Shown: positions 8,686-18,882 of the stretch, one piece after another
Numbering within the stretch: position 1 is the first letter of the stretch
Layout: the number at the start of each line of letters is the position of its first letter
Assembly (NCBI GenBank): GCA_903851195.1
Contig: CAINNJ010000032.1
Coordinates: 53,319 to 117,318 of the forward strand
Reading direction: 5' to 3'
Source of the DNA: an uncultured Acidobacteriia bacterium
GTDB lineage: Bacteria > Acidobacteriota > Terriglobia > Bryobacterales > Bryobacteraceae
DNA length: 64,000 nt
Notes under the pieces: model-generated
The model's database searches: none
What the model was told of the DNA's origin: nothing
Seen by the model: the letters and a program-made list of their open reading frames with translations, nothing else
Made by a program: the position numbers and the translations under genes

Positions 8686-11600
8686 TTACCAGAACAGCTT
8701 CACCGAAAGCAGCACCGTACGGGACTGCAGCGCCGCGTTCGGCTGCCATAATTCGCCGTAGGTCGATTGCAGAGTGAAAGGAGGCACCGCCGGGTTTGTG
8801 AGCGAGGCGCTATTGAAGCTGTTAAAAGCTTTCATGCCACTGTTGGGATTATAGAAAAACAGCGTACTGTTCGGTGCGTTCAGCGCGTCCAGCTGCAACT
8901 GGAGATAGCGCTTCTCGTCCGAGCCCAGGCGGATCCTCTTCTGCAGGCTGGCGTTCAGTGTCACCAGCGCCGGAGACCTGCAGTCGGTGAGCGTCCGGGG
9001 TGCGTTACCGAAGGCCGGGTGCAGGAACGAACCCGGCACCGCAACAGCGTTCGGATTTGCATACGGAATCCCGAACTCGTTCGTGTAACTGAAATTCGGA
9101 TTCAGACAGGGCTGGCCCGGAACCAGGTCGGGGCGCAGCAGGATGCCCGTGGGCAGTACGGACGTGCCGGTGCTCGAAACCCACCAGCCGCTGTTGCCGG
9201 CCTGAACCAGAAACGGCATGCCGCCCTGCGCATTGAATGTGCCGGAGGTGACCCAGCCGCCGATGACGGCATTCAGTACGCGGTTATGAGCGTCCAGCAA
9301 TTTGCCGCTGCCGGCGGGCAACTGATACGAGTACCCCACCGTCATGCGCACCGGCGTATCGAAGTTGGAAACCGCCCTCTCGAGTTTCAGGTTAAATGGA
9401 TTCTGCACGGTTGCGGCGCCGTAGATCGAACCGGCCAGTGCCACAGTCGGGCTGCCCCCGGCGTCGTCGATCGATTTCGACCAGGTGAACGAAGACTGGA
9501 AGGTCAGGCCGCCCGAGAAGCGCCGGGAAACGCCCGCGTACAGCGAGTGATAGTTGGAGTTGCCGTTGCGATAGAACTGCTGCTGGAGCGCCTGATTAAA
9601 AAAGTTCTGGTAAGGATTGAGCGAACTCAGCAGGTTCTCCTGGATCACCGCCCCGTTCTGCGTGATCCCGTAGGGGTTCGGTATGTTCGTCGCGGAGAAG
9701 TTCGCGCCGCTCTGAATCTGGCTGAAGAGTGTATTCAGGTTCGGGAAGTTCAGGGGCACCGCGGCGGTGCTGACCAGGTGAATGCCGACGGTTCCGGCAT
9801 ACCCGACCTGCGCCAGCGTCTTTGAATCGATCATGCCCTGCACCGTCAGGCCCCATTGCTGGATATACGGAACGGTATTGCTTTGCTCGATGTACGGTAC
9901 GGTCACGCCCTGCACGGTGAAGAACGGGCCGCGTCCCTGCAATACCGTGTACGCCGAAGTCAGAGGCTGCGCGATCGGGTTGCTGATGTAGTCAACCGGC
10001 TGGTTCGGCGTGGTGCCGCCGGTCGTGCCGCCGACCGAAAACGAGTTCACATTGAAGTTCGGCAGCGGCGTATTGCCAAGCCCGGTGAGCGGAACCCGCA
10101 TCAGCCCGTAATTGGCGCGGACGGAGATGCGCGACATTGGCGCCCAGGCGATGCCGATGCGCGGCTCGAAGCCCATATAGTTCGAAGGCCAGAGTGTATT
10201 GCCAAGACCGCAGTTGTTGGCGAAGCAGTAAGCTCCGGTAGCCGGCTTCCCGTTCAGCGTGCCGGTCAGATCCGGAATGAACGTTCCCTGATTGCCGAAT
10301 TTTTCCATGCGCGGCGTCTGGAACTCGTACCGCACGCCGATATTCACGGTCAGCTTCGAGTTGAGGCGGTAATCGTCCTGCGCATAACCCGCGAAATAGT
10401 TCCAGCGGTAGTAACCGGGAACCTGCACCGGCGTGTTGGTATAGCTGTTGATCAGCCCCAGAATAAAGCTGGCGTACGGATTGCCGCCGCTGCCGTTATT
10501 GGTCTGGTTGGCGTTGAAGCCATAACTGCCTCCGTAAGCGCCCAGCGGATTGTACTGGTTCGAAACCAGCCGCCGGACATCGGCGCCCATGTCGATGGTG
10601 TGCTTCCCGACGGTCCAGCTTAAAGAATCGCTGAACTGGTAGTTCGAATCGACCTGCGCATTCAGCGAACTGGTGCCGACCGACAGCGAGTAGCCCGAAA
10701 AACTGAGCGAAGGCATGCCGGCTCCCGCAACCGCCGGCGTAAGTCCATAGGCAGCCGCAAAGTCCTTCGTCAGAGCCCCTGGCGGCTCGCCCCGGACCTG
10801 GTGATTTCGGGCATACATAATCTTCACCTCGTTCACCATGGTCGGCGTCAGGATGTGGGTTTCGCTGAAAGACGCCACGTGGGCCGAGGAGTTGTCCGTG
10901 GGGAACCCGGCGAGCGGCGATGACAGCGGAAAACCGTAGGTGCGCGACGCCGTCAGCGGCTGCGCCGAATAGCGCAGGAACAGCTTGTCTTTTTCATTGA
11001 ACTGATGATCCACCCGGAAGGAGTAGCGATCGTCGGTGTTCTTCACCGCGCGCGTCAGAGAAACGTTGTAACCGCTGTTATTCCAAAGTCCGTCCGGCCG
11101 CAGGAACTGGGCGAACGCTCCCGGATTCGAGGGCGTCGGGTACTGCGAGAGAATGAACTGAGCGAACTTGTTGGCCGCCAGTTGCGCGGCCACGCTGTTG
11201 CCCGGTATGGGTACATACTGGCTGCTGCTGGTGTACTTGACTCCGGACGGGAATCCGCCGGAGTTGAGCGGCTGCTGATAGTAAAGCGAGCCCACCCGGG
11301 GCGCGGCCAGCGCGGCCGCCAGACCCTGCTGGCTCAGAATCGTGGTGTTGATCAGGGAGTAGGAGTCGGCAAAGTTCCCGGCCAGTTCCGCGGGTGTGGG
11401 AACGGTGCCCAGCGCGGTGGTTGCGTTATAAAGGCGCGCCGGCTCGAAGCCTCCGAACACGAAGGTCCGGTTCCTCCCGTTGTAGATCCGCGGAAGAACC
11501 ACCGGCCCGCCGAGGTACCCTCCGAAGTAGTTTTGCTGCTCGGCATTCGGTATGGTCTGCCCTACGGGCTGTGCGTTAAAGAATTTGTCCGTGTGCCGCC

Positions 11601-12393
11601 AGGAAAACTCACCGTGGTACTGGTTGGTGCCGCTGCGCGTCGCCTGAATGATCACGCCGCCGCCCGTATTGCCGTATTTGGCGGGCACGCCGTTGGTCAC
11701 CACCGTCACTTCCTGCACCATGTCGCCGGAGACGCTGGCTGCGGTTCGCCCGATGCTCGCCTGCGTCACGTTGGAGCCGTCGATCATGATCGCGGTGGTT
11801 CCCGGCATGCCGCCGGAGATGTTGGTGGCCGCCCCCGGCGCGATGTTGCCGGTATAAATTCCCGCGTTCTCGGAATCCACCTGTCCATACGCGTTGGGAT
11901 CGCCCCGCACGCCCGGAACCAGCATCGCGGCTTCGAGAGAGTTGCGTTCCGTCAGCGGGAGATTGGCCGTGAGCTCTCGCCCCACGGTGGTGGCCACGTC
12001 CGAAGATGTTGTGTTCAGCAGGGAAGCGGAGGCTTCCACCACGATCTGCGTGGCAACTGCGCCCGGCTTCATGGCCACGTTCACGGCGGCTGTCTGGCCC
12101 GCCTCCACCGTGACATGTTCCGCGACCTCCGTACTGAAGCCGTCCCGCGAAAGTTCGACCCGGTAGTCGCCCGGCAGCAGCGTCGGAATTTTGAAAATCC
12201 CCTCGCTGGATGTCCGGGTTTGTGAAGCGACATTGGTCGCGCTGTTGAAGGCCTTCACCTGCACGCCGGCCAGTACCGCCCCCGACGAGTCCGTTACCGC
12301 CCCGTTTATGTTTCCGAAACTATCCTGCGCCCAGGCCGCATTCAGACCGAACGCGATCGCCAGCGCGATCTTCAAAAACCGCTCCTGCAACAT
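8686..12393 (-). CDS. TonB-dependent receptor with carboxypeptidase-regulatory domain (Oar-like)
   Basis: 1235 residues. The start at 12393 has GGGAG 6 bases upstream and gives a clean signal peptide (MLQERFLKIALAIAFGLNAAWAQ). Residues about 25-110 are a carboxypeptidase-regulatory Ig-like domain (GAVTDSSGAVLAGVQVKAF). A plug domain (VTVVTNGVPAKYGNTGGGVI) and a large outer-membrane barrel follow, ending in the aromatic LLSVKLFW expected for barrel assembly. This acidobacterial family imports polymers or metal chelates with energy from TonB; the substrate cannot be told from sequence. It is a single gene with a hairpin after the stop. Confidence 0.92.
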   Translation of the reverse strand: MLQERFLKIALAIAFGLNAAWAQDSFGNINGAVTDSSGAVLAGVQVKAFNSATNVASQTRTSSEGIFKIPTLLPGDYRVELSRDGFSTEVAEHVTVEAGQTAAVNVAMKPGAVATQIVVEASASLLNTTSSDVATTVGRELTANLPLTERNSLEAAMLVPGVRGDPNAYGQVDSENAGIYTGNIAPGAATNISGGMPGTTAIMIDGSNVTQASIGRTAASVSGDMVQEVTVVTNGVPAKYGNTGGGVIIQATRSGTNQYHGEFSWRHTDKFFNAQPVGQTIPNAEQQNYFGGYLGGPVVLPRIYNGRNRTFVFGGFEPARLYNATTALGTVPTPAELAGNFADSYSLINTTILSQQGLAAALAAPRVGSLYYQQPLNSGGFPSGVKYTSSSQYVPIPGNSVAAQLAANKFAQFILSQYPTPSNPGAFAQFLRPDGLWNNSGYNVSLTRAVKNTDDRYSFRVDHQFNEKDKLFLRYSAQPLTASRTYGFPLSSPLAGFPTDNSSAHVASFSETHILTPTMVNEVKIMYARNHQVRGEPPGALTKDFAAAYGLTPAVAGAGMPSLSFSGYSLSVGTSSLNAQVDSNYQFSDSLSWTVGKHTIDMGADVRRLVSNQYNPLGAYGGSYGFNANQTNNGSGGNPYASFILGLINSYTNTPVQVPGYYRWNYFAGYAQDDYRLNSKLTVNIGVRYEFQTPRMEKFGNQGTFIPDLTGTLNGKPATGAYCFANNCGLGNTLWPSNYMGFEPRIGIAWAPMSRISVRANYGLMRVPLTGLGNTPLPNFNVNSFSVGGTTGGTTPNQPVDYISNPIAQPLTSAYTVLQGRGPFFTVQGVTVPYIEQSNTVPYIQQWGLTVQGMIDSKTLAQVGYAGTVGIHLVSTAAVPLNFPNLNTLFSQIQSGANFSATNIPNPYGITQNGAVIQENLLSSLNPYQNFFNQALQQQFYRNGNSNYHSLYAGVSRRFSGGLTFQSSFTWSKSIDDAGGSPTVALAGSIYGAATVQNPFNLKLERAVSNFDTPVRMTVGYSYQLPAGSGKLLDAHNRVLNAVIGGWVTSGTFNAQGGMPFLVQAGNSGWWVSSTGTSVLPTGILLRPDLVPGQPCLNPNFSYTNEFGIPYANPNAVAVPGSFLHPAFGNAPRTLTDCRSPALVTLNASLQKRIRLGSDEKRYLQLQLDALNAPNSTLFFYNPNSGMKAFNSFNSASLTNPAVPPFTLQSTYGELWQPNAALQSRTVLLSVKLFW

Positions 12394-12549
12394 GGCTGCT
12401 CCCTTGAGACGACAAAAAGTCCTGAGATAAATCATATATAACCCTCAGAAGTCGCACTGAAAGCTCTTACCTGGGCTGTCCGGCCGGTTCGTTGGCGAAC
12501 ATTCGTGCTCCGGCTCAGAGCATTGGTTCGGCAGCGGCCTGCCGGCGAG

Positions 12550-13627
12550 CTACGAAGACGCCTCCGCTGTCCCAAGTTCACTCTCCAGTTCCTCAATCGT
12601 CGGCAAACTGCCCTTCAGCTTTTCAGGAAGACTTTCAGCGAGCCGGTATTCGGAAATGCCGATGGGCTTGTTGAAATCCCGGAGCGAGTATTCGGCGACA
12701 AACCGGTCCTTGGTCTTACAAAGGATGAGACCGATGCTGGGCTGGTCGTCGGGATGCCGCAGAAGATCGTTAACCACCGAGAGATAAAAATTCATCTTGC
12801 CGGCGAACTCCGGCTCGAACGCTCTCATCTTCAGGTCGATCACCACATAGGCGCGGAGTTTCAGGTGATAGAAGAGAAGATCGATGTAAAACTCCTGGTC
12901 GCCCACGGCAAGCCTGTACTGGCTGCCCACAAACGCGAATCCCACCCCGAGTTCGAGAAGAAACTGGCGCAGATGCACCAGCAGACCGCGCTCCAGATCG
13001 CGCTCGTGGGCATCGTCGCCGAGGGTGAGGAAATCGAAGTTGTAGGGATCTTTGGTGATGTCCCGCGCGAGGTCGGATTGCGGCGCGGGCAGGGTCCGGT
13101 CAAAGTTGGCGACGGCTTTCCCCTGGCGGTGCAGTCGCCCGGATTCGATCTGGTGAACGAGAACGTTTCGGCTCCAGCCGTGCTGGATGGTCGCTTTAAC
13201 GTACCAAATGCGGTCTTCGGGAGCGGAAAGCTTTTCGAGGATCGCGAGATTGTGATACCAGGTGATTTGTGCAAGCACCGCTTGCACTATTGCCTCATCC
13301 GGCCAGGCCTCCGCGAACGCGCGCATGTATTTCAGATTTCGCGGGGAGAAGCCCTTCATATCCGGGAACGCCCGCTTGAGGTCCGCCGCCAAACGGTCAA
13401 TCACTTTCGCGCCCCAGTTTTCCCGTTCCTGCCGGTCGAGAATATCGCGGCCGATCTGCCAGTAAAAGCAGGACCAGTTCCCGGTTCACGGCCATCGACG
13501 CGCGAAGCTGCGCCGCTCGAATTCTCCCCTTCAGATCCGTGAGAAACTGCCCGTAGCTGTCGGGCCCGGAGCCATCTCGCCCATAGCCATCATGCCCATA
13601 ATGATCGGGGATGCCTGGTTTCGTCAT
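12550..13627 (-). pseudogene. DUF1016 (YhcG-type) PDDEXK nuclease gene with a one-base frameshift
   Basis: The N-terminal piece (13627 to 13397) begins MTKPGIPDHYGHDGYG and contains the family's FLTDLKGRIRAAQ and VNREL, then runs off into a foreign tail. The C-terminal piece (284 residues ending at 12550) carries VIDRLAADLKRAFPDMKGFS, the nuclease core FVGSQYRLAVGDQEFYIDLL and VVIDLKMRAF. Between them the expected YWQIGRDILDRQERENWGAK is present in another frame. Removing one base from the A4 run at 13464-13467 (a T run on the coding strand) restores the whole protein. The ATG overlaps the stop of the EcoRII-like endonuclease gene by 4 bases. Recent inactivation or a sequence error is likelier than programmed frameshifting. 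Confidence 0.85.
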
Positions 13628-14844
13628 CTCATTTCTTCCTGACGATCTCTCACCAAACGAGTGAAGGCGGCAACATCGAGAAGTTCACGGGCCTGCTCCG
13701 GGGCATACGTCGCGTGGAGTTTGCGCGGAACCACCAATTGTAACCGGAATTCCCGCATCTGGTTGGTCTGATCCCTGCTGATCGCGGTTTCCAGCGTGAG
13801 CAGGTGCTTGTCCCCGATGCGTCTGGCTTCCGCCAGCACCTGGCGCCACCGCTCCTTACACGTGCTTTTCACGCCCAGCATTGTGAGTAAGGCCGCATCG
13901 AACCCGGCGTCCTGATACTCCTTGCCACCAGGAAACAGGAAATCCGGTTTCGCCTTCCCTTCGGTCGCCACGGTCCGGCCGTATCGCAGTTGATTCTGCG
14001 TGAAAACGACTTCCAGATGGTTCTCTAGCGCGAGGCCGACACGGCTTTTCCGGCGGTTCTGAACCGACAGCGAATATTGCAGGAACCCGTCCACGTCGTC
14101 AACGAAACCGCGCGACAGGCGTTCGGCGATCAGATGCTTCTCCAGCGTTCGGAACAGGCTCTCCTCGCGTTCCATCCAGGCCATCAGAGCCACGTCCGGA
14201 TCGTCCTGGGAGTGCACCTCCGGGAGCGTTGACCTCGCAAACGCCGAGAACTCCCGGGTCTTCGGGAACACGCCCCCGAATCTCGCCAGCATCACATCCA
14301 GGTGGCATTCCGTGGCCGGCTCGACGACGATCCCCAGTTGCTCCAGAATGAACGTGGAGGCGAACTGGATCCGGTCCTGTTCGGTATCCAGTTCCTCCCG
14401 CACGGTAAACCCCTCATAGAGGGACGCCTGCATACTGAAGAGCCACCGGATCTGATTGGCTGTCGTCGAGTCCCCCTGGGCGATGACCACGAGCACCGAG
14501 TTGTCCGGCCGCCTGCCGATCACCAGCAAATCCCCTTCGGACGCTCGGAGCGAAACGCGGGTAGTCGGAAAGTAGAGGCGATGTTCGGTGCGGGTTCTGT
14601 GCCTCAGCCGCGAATCGTACCAGGTGACGGTGGCATCCTCAGCGACCGGCCCGTCCTCCTCGTCGGTCAGATAGATGAATTTGGCCGGGAAAACGTGCTT
14701 CTCCGTAGCCCTCCCGAAAACGCGGATCAGTTCCCGGTTGCCGTTATATTCATGCTGGTTACTGCGCGCGAAATCCGCCTCGACGGCACTCAGCGTCTTG
14801 GTCGCGACACCGGTGAAGAACTCCGAAAGATAGCCCGCTTTCAT
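13624..14844 (-). CDS. EcoRII-family type II restriction endonuclease
   Basis: 406 residues. The C-terminal half closely follows the EcoRII catalytic domain: KPDFLFPGGKEY, then LTMLGVKSTCKERWRQVL and RIGDKHLLTLETAIS. The spacing Asp(+9)Tyr(+16)Lys equals that of the reported EcoRII catalytic residues. The N-terminal part (residues 1-165) would be the effector-binding domain that inhibits the enzyme until a second site is bound. Expected target is CCWGG, inferred from family only. It starts 6 bases after the methyltransferase stop and overlaps the DUF1016 gene by 4 bases. Confidence 0.92.
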   Translation of the reverse strand: MKAGYLSEFFTGVATKTLSAVEADFARSNQHEYNGNRELIRVFGRATEKHVFPAKFIYLTDEEDGPVAEDATVTWYDSRLRHRTRTEHRLYFPTTRVSLRASEGDLLVIGRRPDNSVLVVIAQGDSTTANQIRWLFSMQASLYEGFTVREELDTEQDRIQFASTFILEQLGIVVEPATECHLDVMLARFGGVFPKTREFSAFARSTLPEVHSQDDPDVALMAWMEREESLFRTLEKHLIAERLSRGFVDDVDGFLQYSLSVQNRRKSRVGLALENHLEVVFTQNQLRYGRTVATEGKAKPDFLFPGGKEYQDAGFDAALLTMLGVKSTCKERWRQVLAEARRIGDKHLLTLETAISRDQTNQMREFRLQLVVPRKLHATYAPEQARELLDVAAFTRLVRDRQEEMR

Positions 14845-14850
14845 CCGGTT

Positions 14851-16140
14851 TCATCCGAACAGAGGCATTTCGAGAACACCTGTCTGTTCGTACTGGCGCA
14901 GTGCCCGGATGTGCGGCTCCATCGCCTGAGCAACCGCCCGGATCACCGGAACGACGACACTGTTGCCGAACTGCTTATACGCCTGGGTATCGGAAACCGT
15001 GATTCGGAAACCGGCCGGGAAACCCATCAGCCGGGCGCACTCCCGGGGAGTCAGCCGGCGCGGGTTTTTCCCCTTGCCGCGGCTCACCAGAATCTCGGAG
15101 CCATCTTTGTGGTAACGGGCGGAAAGCGTTCTCGCTACCGAATTCCGGTCCACCAGCCCGAAGCCGAAGCCGTTCCCGGCGGCCCGGTGCTTTTCCGCGT
15201 ACGCCTGCAGATAGGCCCACAGCTTATCGCTCAGGACGTATTTGGAATTCACCTTGCCCTTCGGCCCGGCGGTGTACGGCTCTTCGGGATCTTCGGAACC
15301 ATCCTCCGGATGCAGAATCGAACGCAGCCGCGGCCCCTCTTCCGGCAGCCGCAGATCGTCGAACGTGAAGCCGACCTTCTCCCGAAAGCCGACAATCAGG
15401 ATGCGCTCACGGTGCTGTGGAACAAAACGGGCGCCGTCGATAACCCGGGCCTCCACGTGGTAGCCCAGTTCTTCCCTGAGAGTTTCGCGGATGATCTGAA
15501 AAGTCTGGCCGCCGTTATGGCTGAGCAGATTTTTGACGTTTTCCAGCAGAAAGGCCTTGGGCCGCTTCGCCGCGATGATGCGCGCCACGTCGAAGAAGAG
15601 CGTGCCCTGGGTGGTGCATGCAAAGCCGTGCGGCCGTCCCAGGGCGTTCTTTTTACTGACGCCGGCGATCGAGAACGGCTGGCAGGGAAAACCGGCCACC
15701 AGAACGTCGTGGTCCGGAATGTCGTCGGCCGGTACCGGCACGATATCCCCGACGAAGTTCTCTCCTTCGCTCCCGAAGTTCTCGACGTAGGTCTTCCTGC
15801 ACCAGTGGTTCCACTCGCTGGTGAAGACGCACCTGCCGCCGGCCTGCTCAAATCCGGCCCGCATGCCCCCGATGCCCGCGAAAAGGTCGATGAAAGTGAA
15901 GTTAGCGGGATTCGCCGCCGGCCGGGCGTCGGAACGGATCATGTCGCGCAGAGCTGCGGCGAGGAAAATCGGGCACTCGGTCTCCTGTTTTTCCCACCGT
16001 CCGATAGTACGCGCAGTCACGCGCAGCCGGGCGGCGAGGTCACGCTGGGTAAACAGCTCACGAGCCTGCGACAGCAGCACAAGGGGAGAGACCGGTTCTG
16101 TTCGTGTGCTGGGCATACCTGAAGACATTATGTCGCACAA
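14851..16140 (-). CDS. DNA cytosine-5 methyltransferase (Dcm/EcoRII type) with N-terminal HTH
   Basis: 429 residues. Cytosine-5 methyltransferase motifs are complete: I ([20 protein letters not shown]), IV with the catalytic Cys ([11 protein letters not shown]), VI (LLENVKNLL), VIII ([10 protein letters not shown]) and X ([12 protein letters not shown]). Residues about 22-55 form a helix-turn-helix ([20 protein letters not shown]), which may give autoregulation as in other type II controller-fused methyltransferases. A TTG start at 16140 is chosen because GGAGG lies 5 bases upstream; the next ATG is 17 bases from it. First gene of the restriction-modification operon, divergent from the DUF1549/DUF1553 gene. 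Confidence 0.95.
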   Translation of the reverse strand: MCDIMSSGMPSTRTEPVSPLVLLSQARELFTQRDLAARLRVTARTIGRWEKQETECPIFLAAALRDMIRSDARPAANPANFTFIDLFAGIGGMRAGFEQAGGRCVFTSEWNHWCRKTYVENFGSEGENFVGDIVPVPADDIPDHDVLVAGFPCQPFSIAGVSKKNALGRPHGFACTTQGTLFFDVARIIAAKRPKAFLLENVKNLLSHNGGQTFQIIRETLREELGYHVEARVIDGARFVPQHRERILIVGFREKVGFTFDDLRLPEEGPRLRSILHPEDGSEDPEEPYTAGPKGKVNSKYVLSDKLWAYLQAYAEKHRAAGNGFGFGLVDRNSVARTLSARYHKDGSEILVSRGKGKNPRRLTPRECARLMGFPAGFRITVSDTQAYKQFGNSVVVPVIRAVAQAMEPHIRALRQYEQTGVLEMPLFG

Positions 16141-16211
16141 ATGTCCCTCCTTCGGCGGCGCGTGTGCTCCCGCGAGCGTTGGACTATAGTTAGAATCGGC
16201 GTCATTCCACC

Positions 16212-18863
16212 ATGGTTTTGCTCAGATCTTTACTGGTTTCCCGCCTGAGGCGGTTCGCATTCGCGGCGATCGCGGGCATAACGGCGCTCTCTTGTCCCCA
16301 ACCCGGATTTTGTCAGCCGGTTCCGAAACGCCCTGTCGTCGATTACGAACACGACATCCACGCAATCCTCGCCGACCATTGCCTCACCTGCCACAACGCC
16401 GAAAGGCGCTCCGGCGGCCTGGCGCTTGGAACCTATGAGGATATCCTCGCGGGCGGCCGGACAGGAGCCGCCGTCAAACCCGGCAGCAGCGGCCAGAGTC
16501 TGCTGATCCGGCGCGTGGTCGGTGAGGCGGGACCCGTGATGCCTCTTGGCGGCGACCCGTTATCTGCGCGGGAAATTGCCACCCTTCGAACCTGGATCGA
16601 CGCCGGCGCCCGCGCCACGCCGGGTGCGGCAATCGGGAAACCGCGCTGGGAACCTCCGCTCACCCTCACCGCACCACCGGTACCCGCTCCGACCTGGGAC
16701 GGGTGGACGCAACCGCTCGATCGCTTCACCTCGGCCTACCTCGCCAAACAGGGGGTTGCAAAGCCCCGCCCGGTCGATCAGGCCGAGTTCGCCCGGCGGG
16801 CTTATCTCGACATCTGGGGCCTGCTGCCGACGCCGGGTCAGATCCGGGAGTTCATCGCGAGCACGGATCCCAATAAGAGGCAGAAGCTGGTCGCGTCCCT
16901 GATGGACAACCCCACGCGCTACGCCGAACACTGGATCAGCTACTGGAACGATCTGCTCCGGAACGACGAAGGCGTGGTTTATTACTCCGAAACCGCCCAG
17001 CGGAAGAGCATCACGCCCTGGTTGCTGGACGCCCTCCAGACCAACAAGCCTTACGACCGGATGGTCCGCGAGCTTCTGAATCCGACCTCGGCCACCGACC
17101 CCGATGGCTTCCTCATCGGCGTCAACTGGCGCGGCACCACCAGCGCGTCGCAAACGCCGGCGATGCAGGCTTCGCAGAATGCCGCGCAGATCTTCGTCGG
17201 GATCAACTTCAAGTGCAATTCCTGCCATGACAGCTTTATCAGTAAGTGGAAGCTAAAGGACGCCTACGCGCTGGCCGCCTACTTCTCCGCCGAGGAGAAA
17301 CTGCAGCTTTACCGCTGCGATGTCGCCCAGCCCAATCAGTTCGCGACGGCAGCCTATATGTATCCGGAGATCAACCGGCCGCTCCCCTCCGGCAGCATCC
17401 CGGATCGCCGCGCGACGGTCGCCGAAATCTTCACCGACCCGCGCAACGGCAGACTGGCGCGAACCTTCGTCAACCGGATTTGGGAGAGGCTGATGGGTCG
17501 GGGCATCGTCGAGAATGTCGACGATATGGATGGCGAGCCCTGGAGCCCCGAGGTCCTCGACTATCTCGCCGCCGATTTCGTGAAGGGCGGTTATGACATC
17601 CGGCGGCTGATCTCGACCATCATCGGCTCAAATACTTATCAGATGGAGGCCGTCTCGCGTCCCGACGGACCGCCCAGGCAGTATTCGTTCCGGGGGCCGG
17701 AACTTCGCCGTCTGACCGCCGAGCAGTTCGCCGACGCCATTGCGACCGTGACAGGCGACTGGCAGGTGGCACGCCGTCCGGTCGCGCCTTCTCCCGCGCC
17801 GCCGCCCGCAGGCCAACCGAAAGCTCTGGGAGTGTTTTCCGGCGCTCCGGTGGACACCGAAGTGAACCTCGCGCTCAACACCCGTCCGGCGCGCCCCAAT
17901 CCGCAACCGGCGCCTGCTTCCGCTCCGGCCCGGGTGCCGGCCCCCGCGCCGGTTCCCATTCAGGGTGGCGTCTATGCCCGCGAATGGAAGATTGCGGGCA
18001 ACAGTCTGACCCGCGCTTTGGGCCGCCCGATTCGCGATCAGGTGTACTCCACTCGCGACAACCTGCCGACAACCATGCAGGCGGTCGAACTGGTGAACGG
18101 CGAAACCCTGAATCACTGGATCTGGCGCGGCGCGCAGCGCATGCTGGGGGAATTGCCGCCGGAACCGGCCAGTCTTTTCAGCCGGCAGGTCAGCGGCGCA
18201 GGCAAGCCAGCGGCCGGCGCCGCGCCGCCGCCTGCAGTCCCGTTCGGCGTCGATGTTTCCAAATCGGACAGGATCTACCTGATCGTCGACGATAATCTTT
18301 CCACCGCGCCGGATCGCGCAACGCCCATCTGGCTCGACGGCGTGTTCACGTCCGCCGACGGCACGAAGACCCCACTCGCCTCCCTGCAGCCAGTAACCGT
18401 GCAGGGGTTGCGCGAGGACCGATCTGCCGTGATCCCGCTCAATGGCGAGCGGCCCGTCCCGAATGCCGTCCGCGTGAAGTTTCCGTCCGTGGTCGTCTAC
18501 GACATCTCTCACCGGGGTTTCGCGAGTTTCGAGGGCGTTCCGACGTTTGAAAACACGGCGCTCGCGCAGGGCGAAACCGTGACCGGGCGGTTCTTTATTT
18601 TCGATCAACAACCGTCGCTCGATCGCCTCGCGACGCCCTCTCCCGAAACGCCGTTGCCCCCGGAACCGCCCGTAAAGACAGTTGCGGAGGCAGTGGATCG
18701 GGTCTACTGGCACCTGCTCGGCCGCGCGCCCTCGGTGGCGGAACGGCAGATCGCCGTCACGGCTCTGCGCGATCCGGCCCATCCGGGTCGCCCCAGCGCT
18801 GCGGGACTCGCCGACCTGCTCTGGTCGGTCATGGTCAGCCCGGAATTCCAGTTCATTCGTTAG
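16212..18863 (+). CDS. PSCyt1/DUF1549/DUF1553 exported protein
   Basis: 883 residues. A signal peptide is followed by a planctomycete-type cytochrome domain with one haem site CLTCHN (about residues 62-67) and the family motif [13 protein letters not shown]1549 ([19 protein letters not shown]) and DUF1553 ([19 protein letters not shown], then [18 protein letters not shown]) come next. A Pro/Ala-rich linker near residues 520-590 separates these from the C-terminal part. The role of the family is not settled; in planctomycetes and acidobacteria it pairs with DUF1501 proteins and is linked to exported redox or polysaccharide processes. It lies 19 bases upstream of a DUF1501 gene, the usual partner. 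Confidence 0.93.
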   Translation: MVLLRSLLVSRLRRFAFAAIAGITALSCPQPGFCQPVPKRPVVDYEHDIHAILADHCLTCHNAERRSGGLALGTYEDILAGGRTGAAVKPGSSGQSLLIRRVVGEAGPVMPLGGDPLSAREIATLRTWIDAGARATPGAAIGKPRWEPPLTLTAPPVPAPTWDGWTQPLDRFTSAYLAKQGVAKPRPVDQAEFARRAYLDIWGLLPTPGQIREFIASTDPNKRQKLVASLMDNPTRYAEHWISYWNDLLRNDEGVVYYSETAQRKSITPWLLDALQTNKPYDRMVRELLNPTSATDPDGFLIGVNWRGTTSASQTPAMQASQNAAQIFVGINFKCNSCHDSFISKWKLKDAYALAAYFSAEEKLQLYRCDVAQPNQFATAAYMYPEINRPLPSGSIPDRRATVAEIFTDPRNGRLARTFVNRIWERLMGRGIVENVDDMDGEPWSPEVLDYLAADFVKGGYDIRRLISTIIGSNTYQMEAVSRPDGPPRQYSFRGPELRRLTAEQFADAIATVTGDWQVARRPVAPSPAPPPAGQPKALGVFSGAPVDTEVNLALNTRPARPNPQPAPASAPARVPAPAPVPIQGGVYAREWKIAGNSLTRALGRPIRDQVYSTRDNLPTTMQAVELVNGETLNHWIWRGAQRMLGELPPEPASLFSRQVSGAGKPAAGAAPPPAVPFGVDVSKSDRIYLIVDDNLSTAPDRATPIWLDGVFTSADGTKTPLASLQPVTVQGLREDRSAVIPLNGERPVPNAVRVKFPSVVVYDISHRGFASFEGVPTFENTALAQGETVTGRFFIFDQQPSLDRLATPSPETPLPPEPPVKTVAEAVDRVYWHLLGRAPSVAERQIAVTALRDPAHPGRPSAAGLADLLWSVMVSPEFQFIR

Positions 18864-18882
18864 AAGCGGAAGAGTAGAGCAT

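Noticed and set aside
13397..13475. Programmed +1 frameshift in the DUF1016 gene
   Set aside because: The slip site lacks a following stop codon and an upstream stimulatory ribosome site; a one-base indel explains it more simply.
14302..16122. 606-residue plus-strand frame over the restriction-modification genes
   Set aside because: Methyltransferase and EcoRII motifs are complete on the minus strand; the other frame has no motif.
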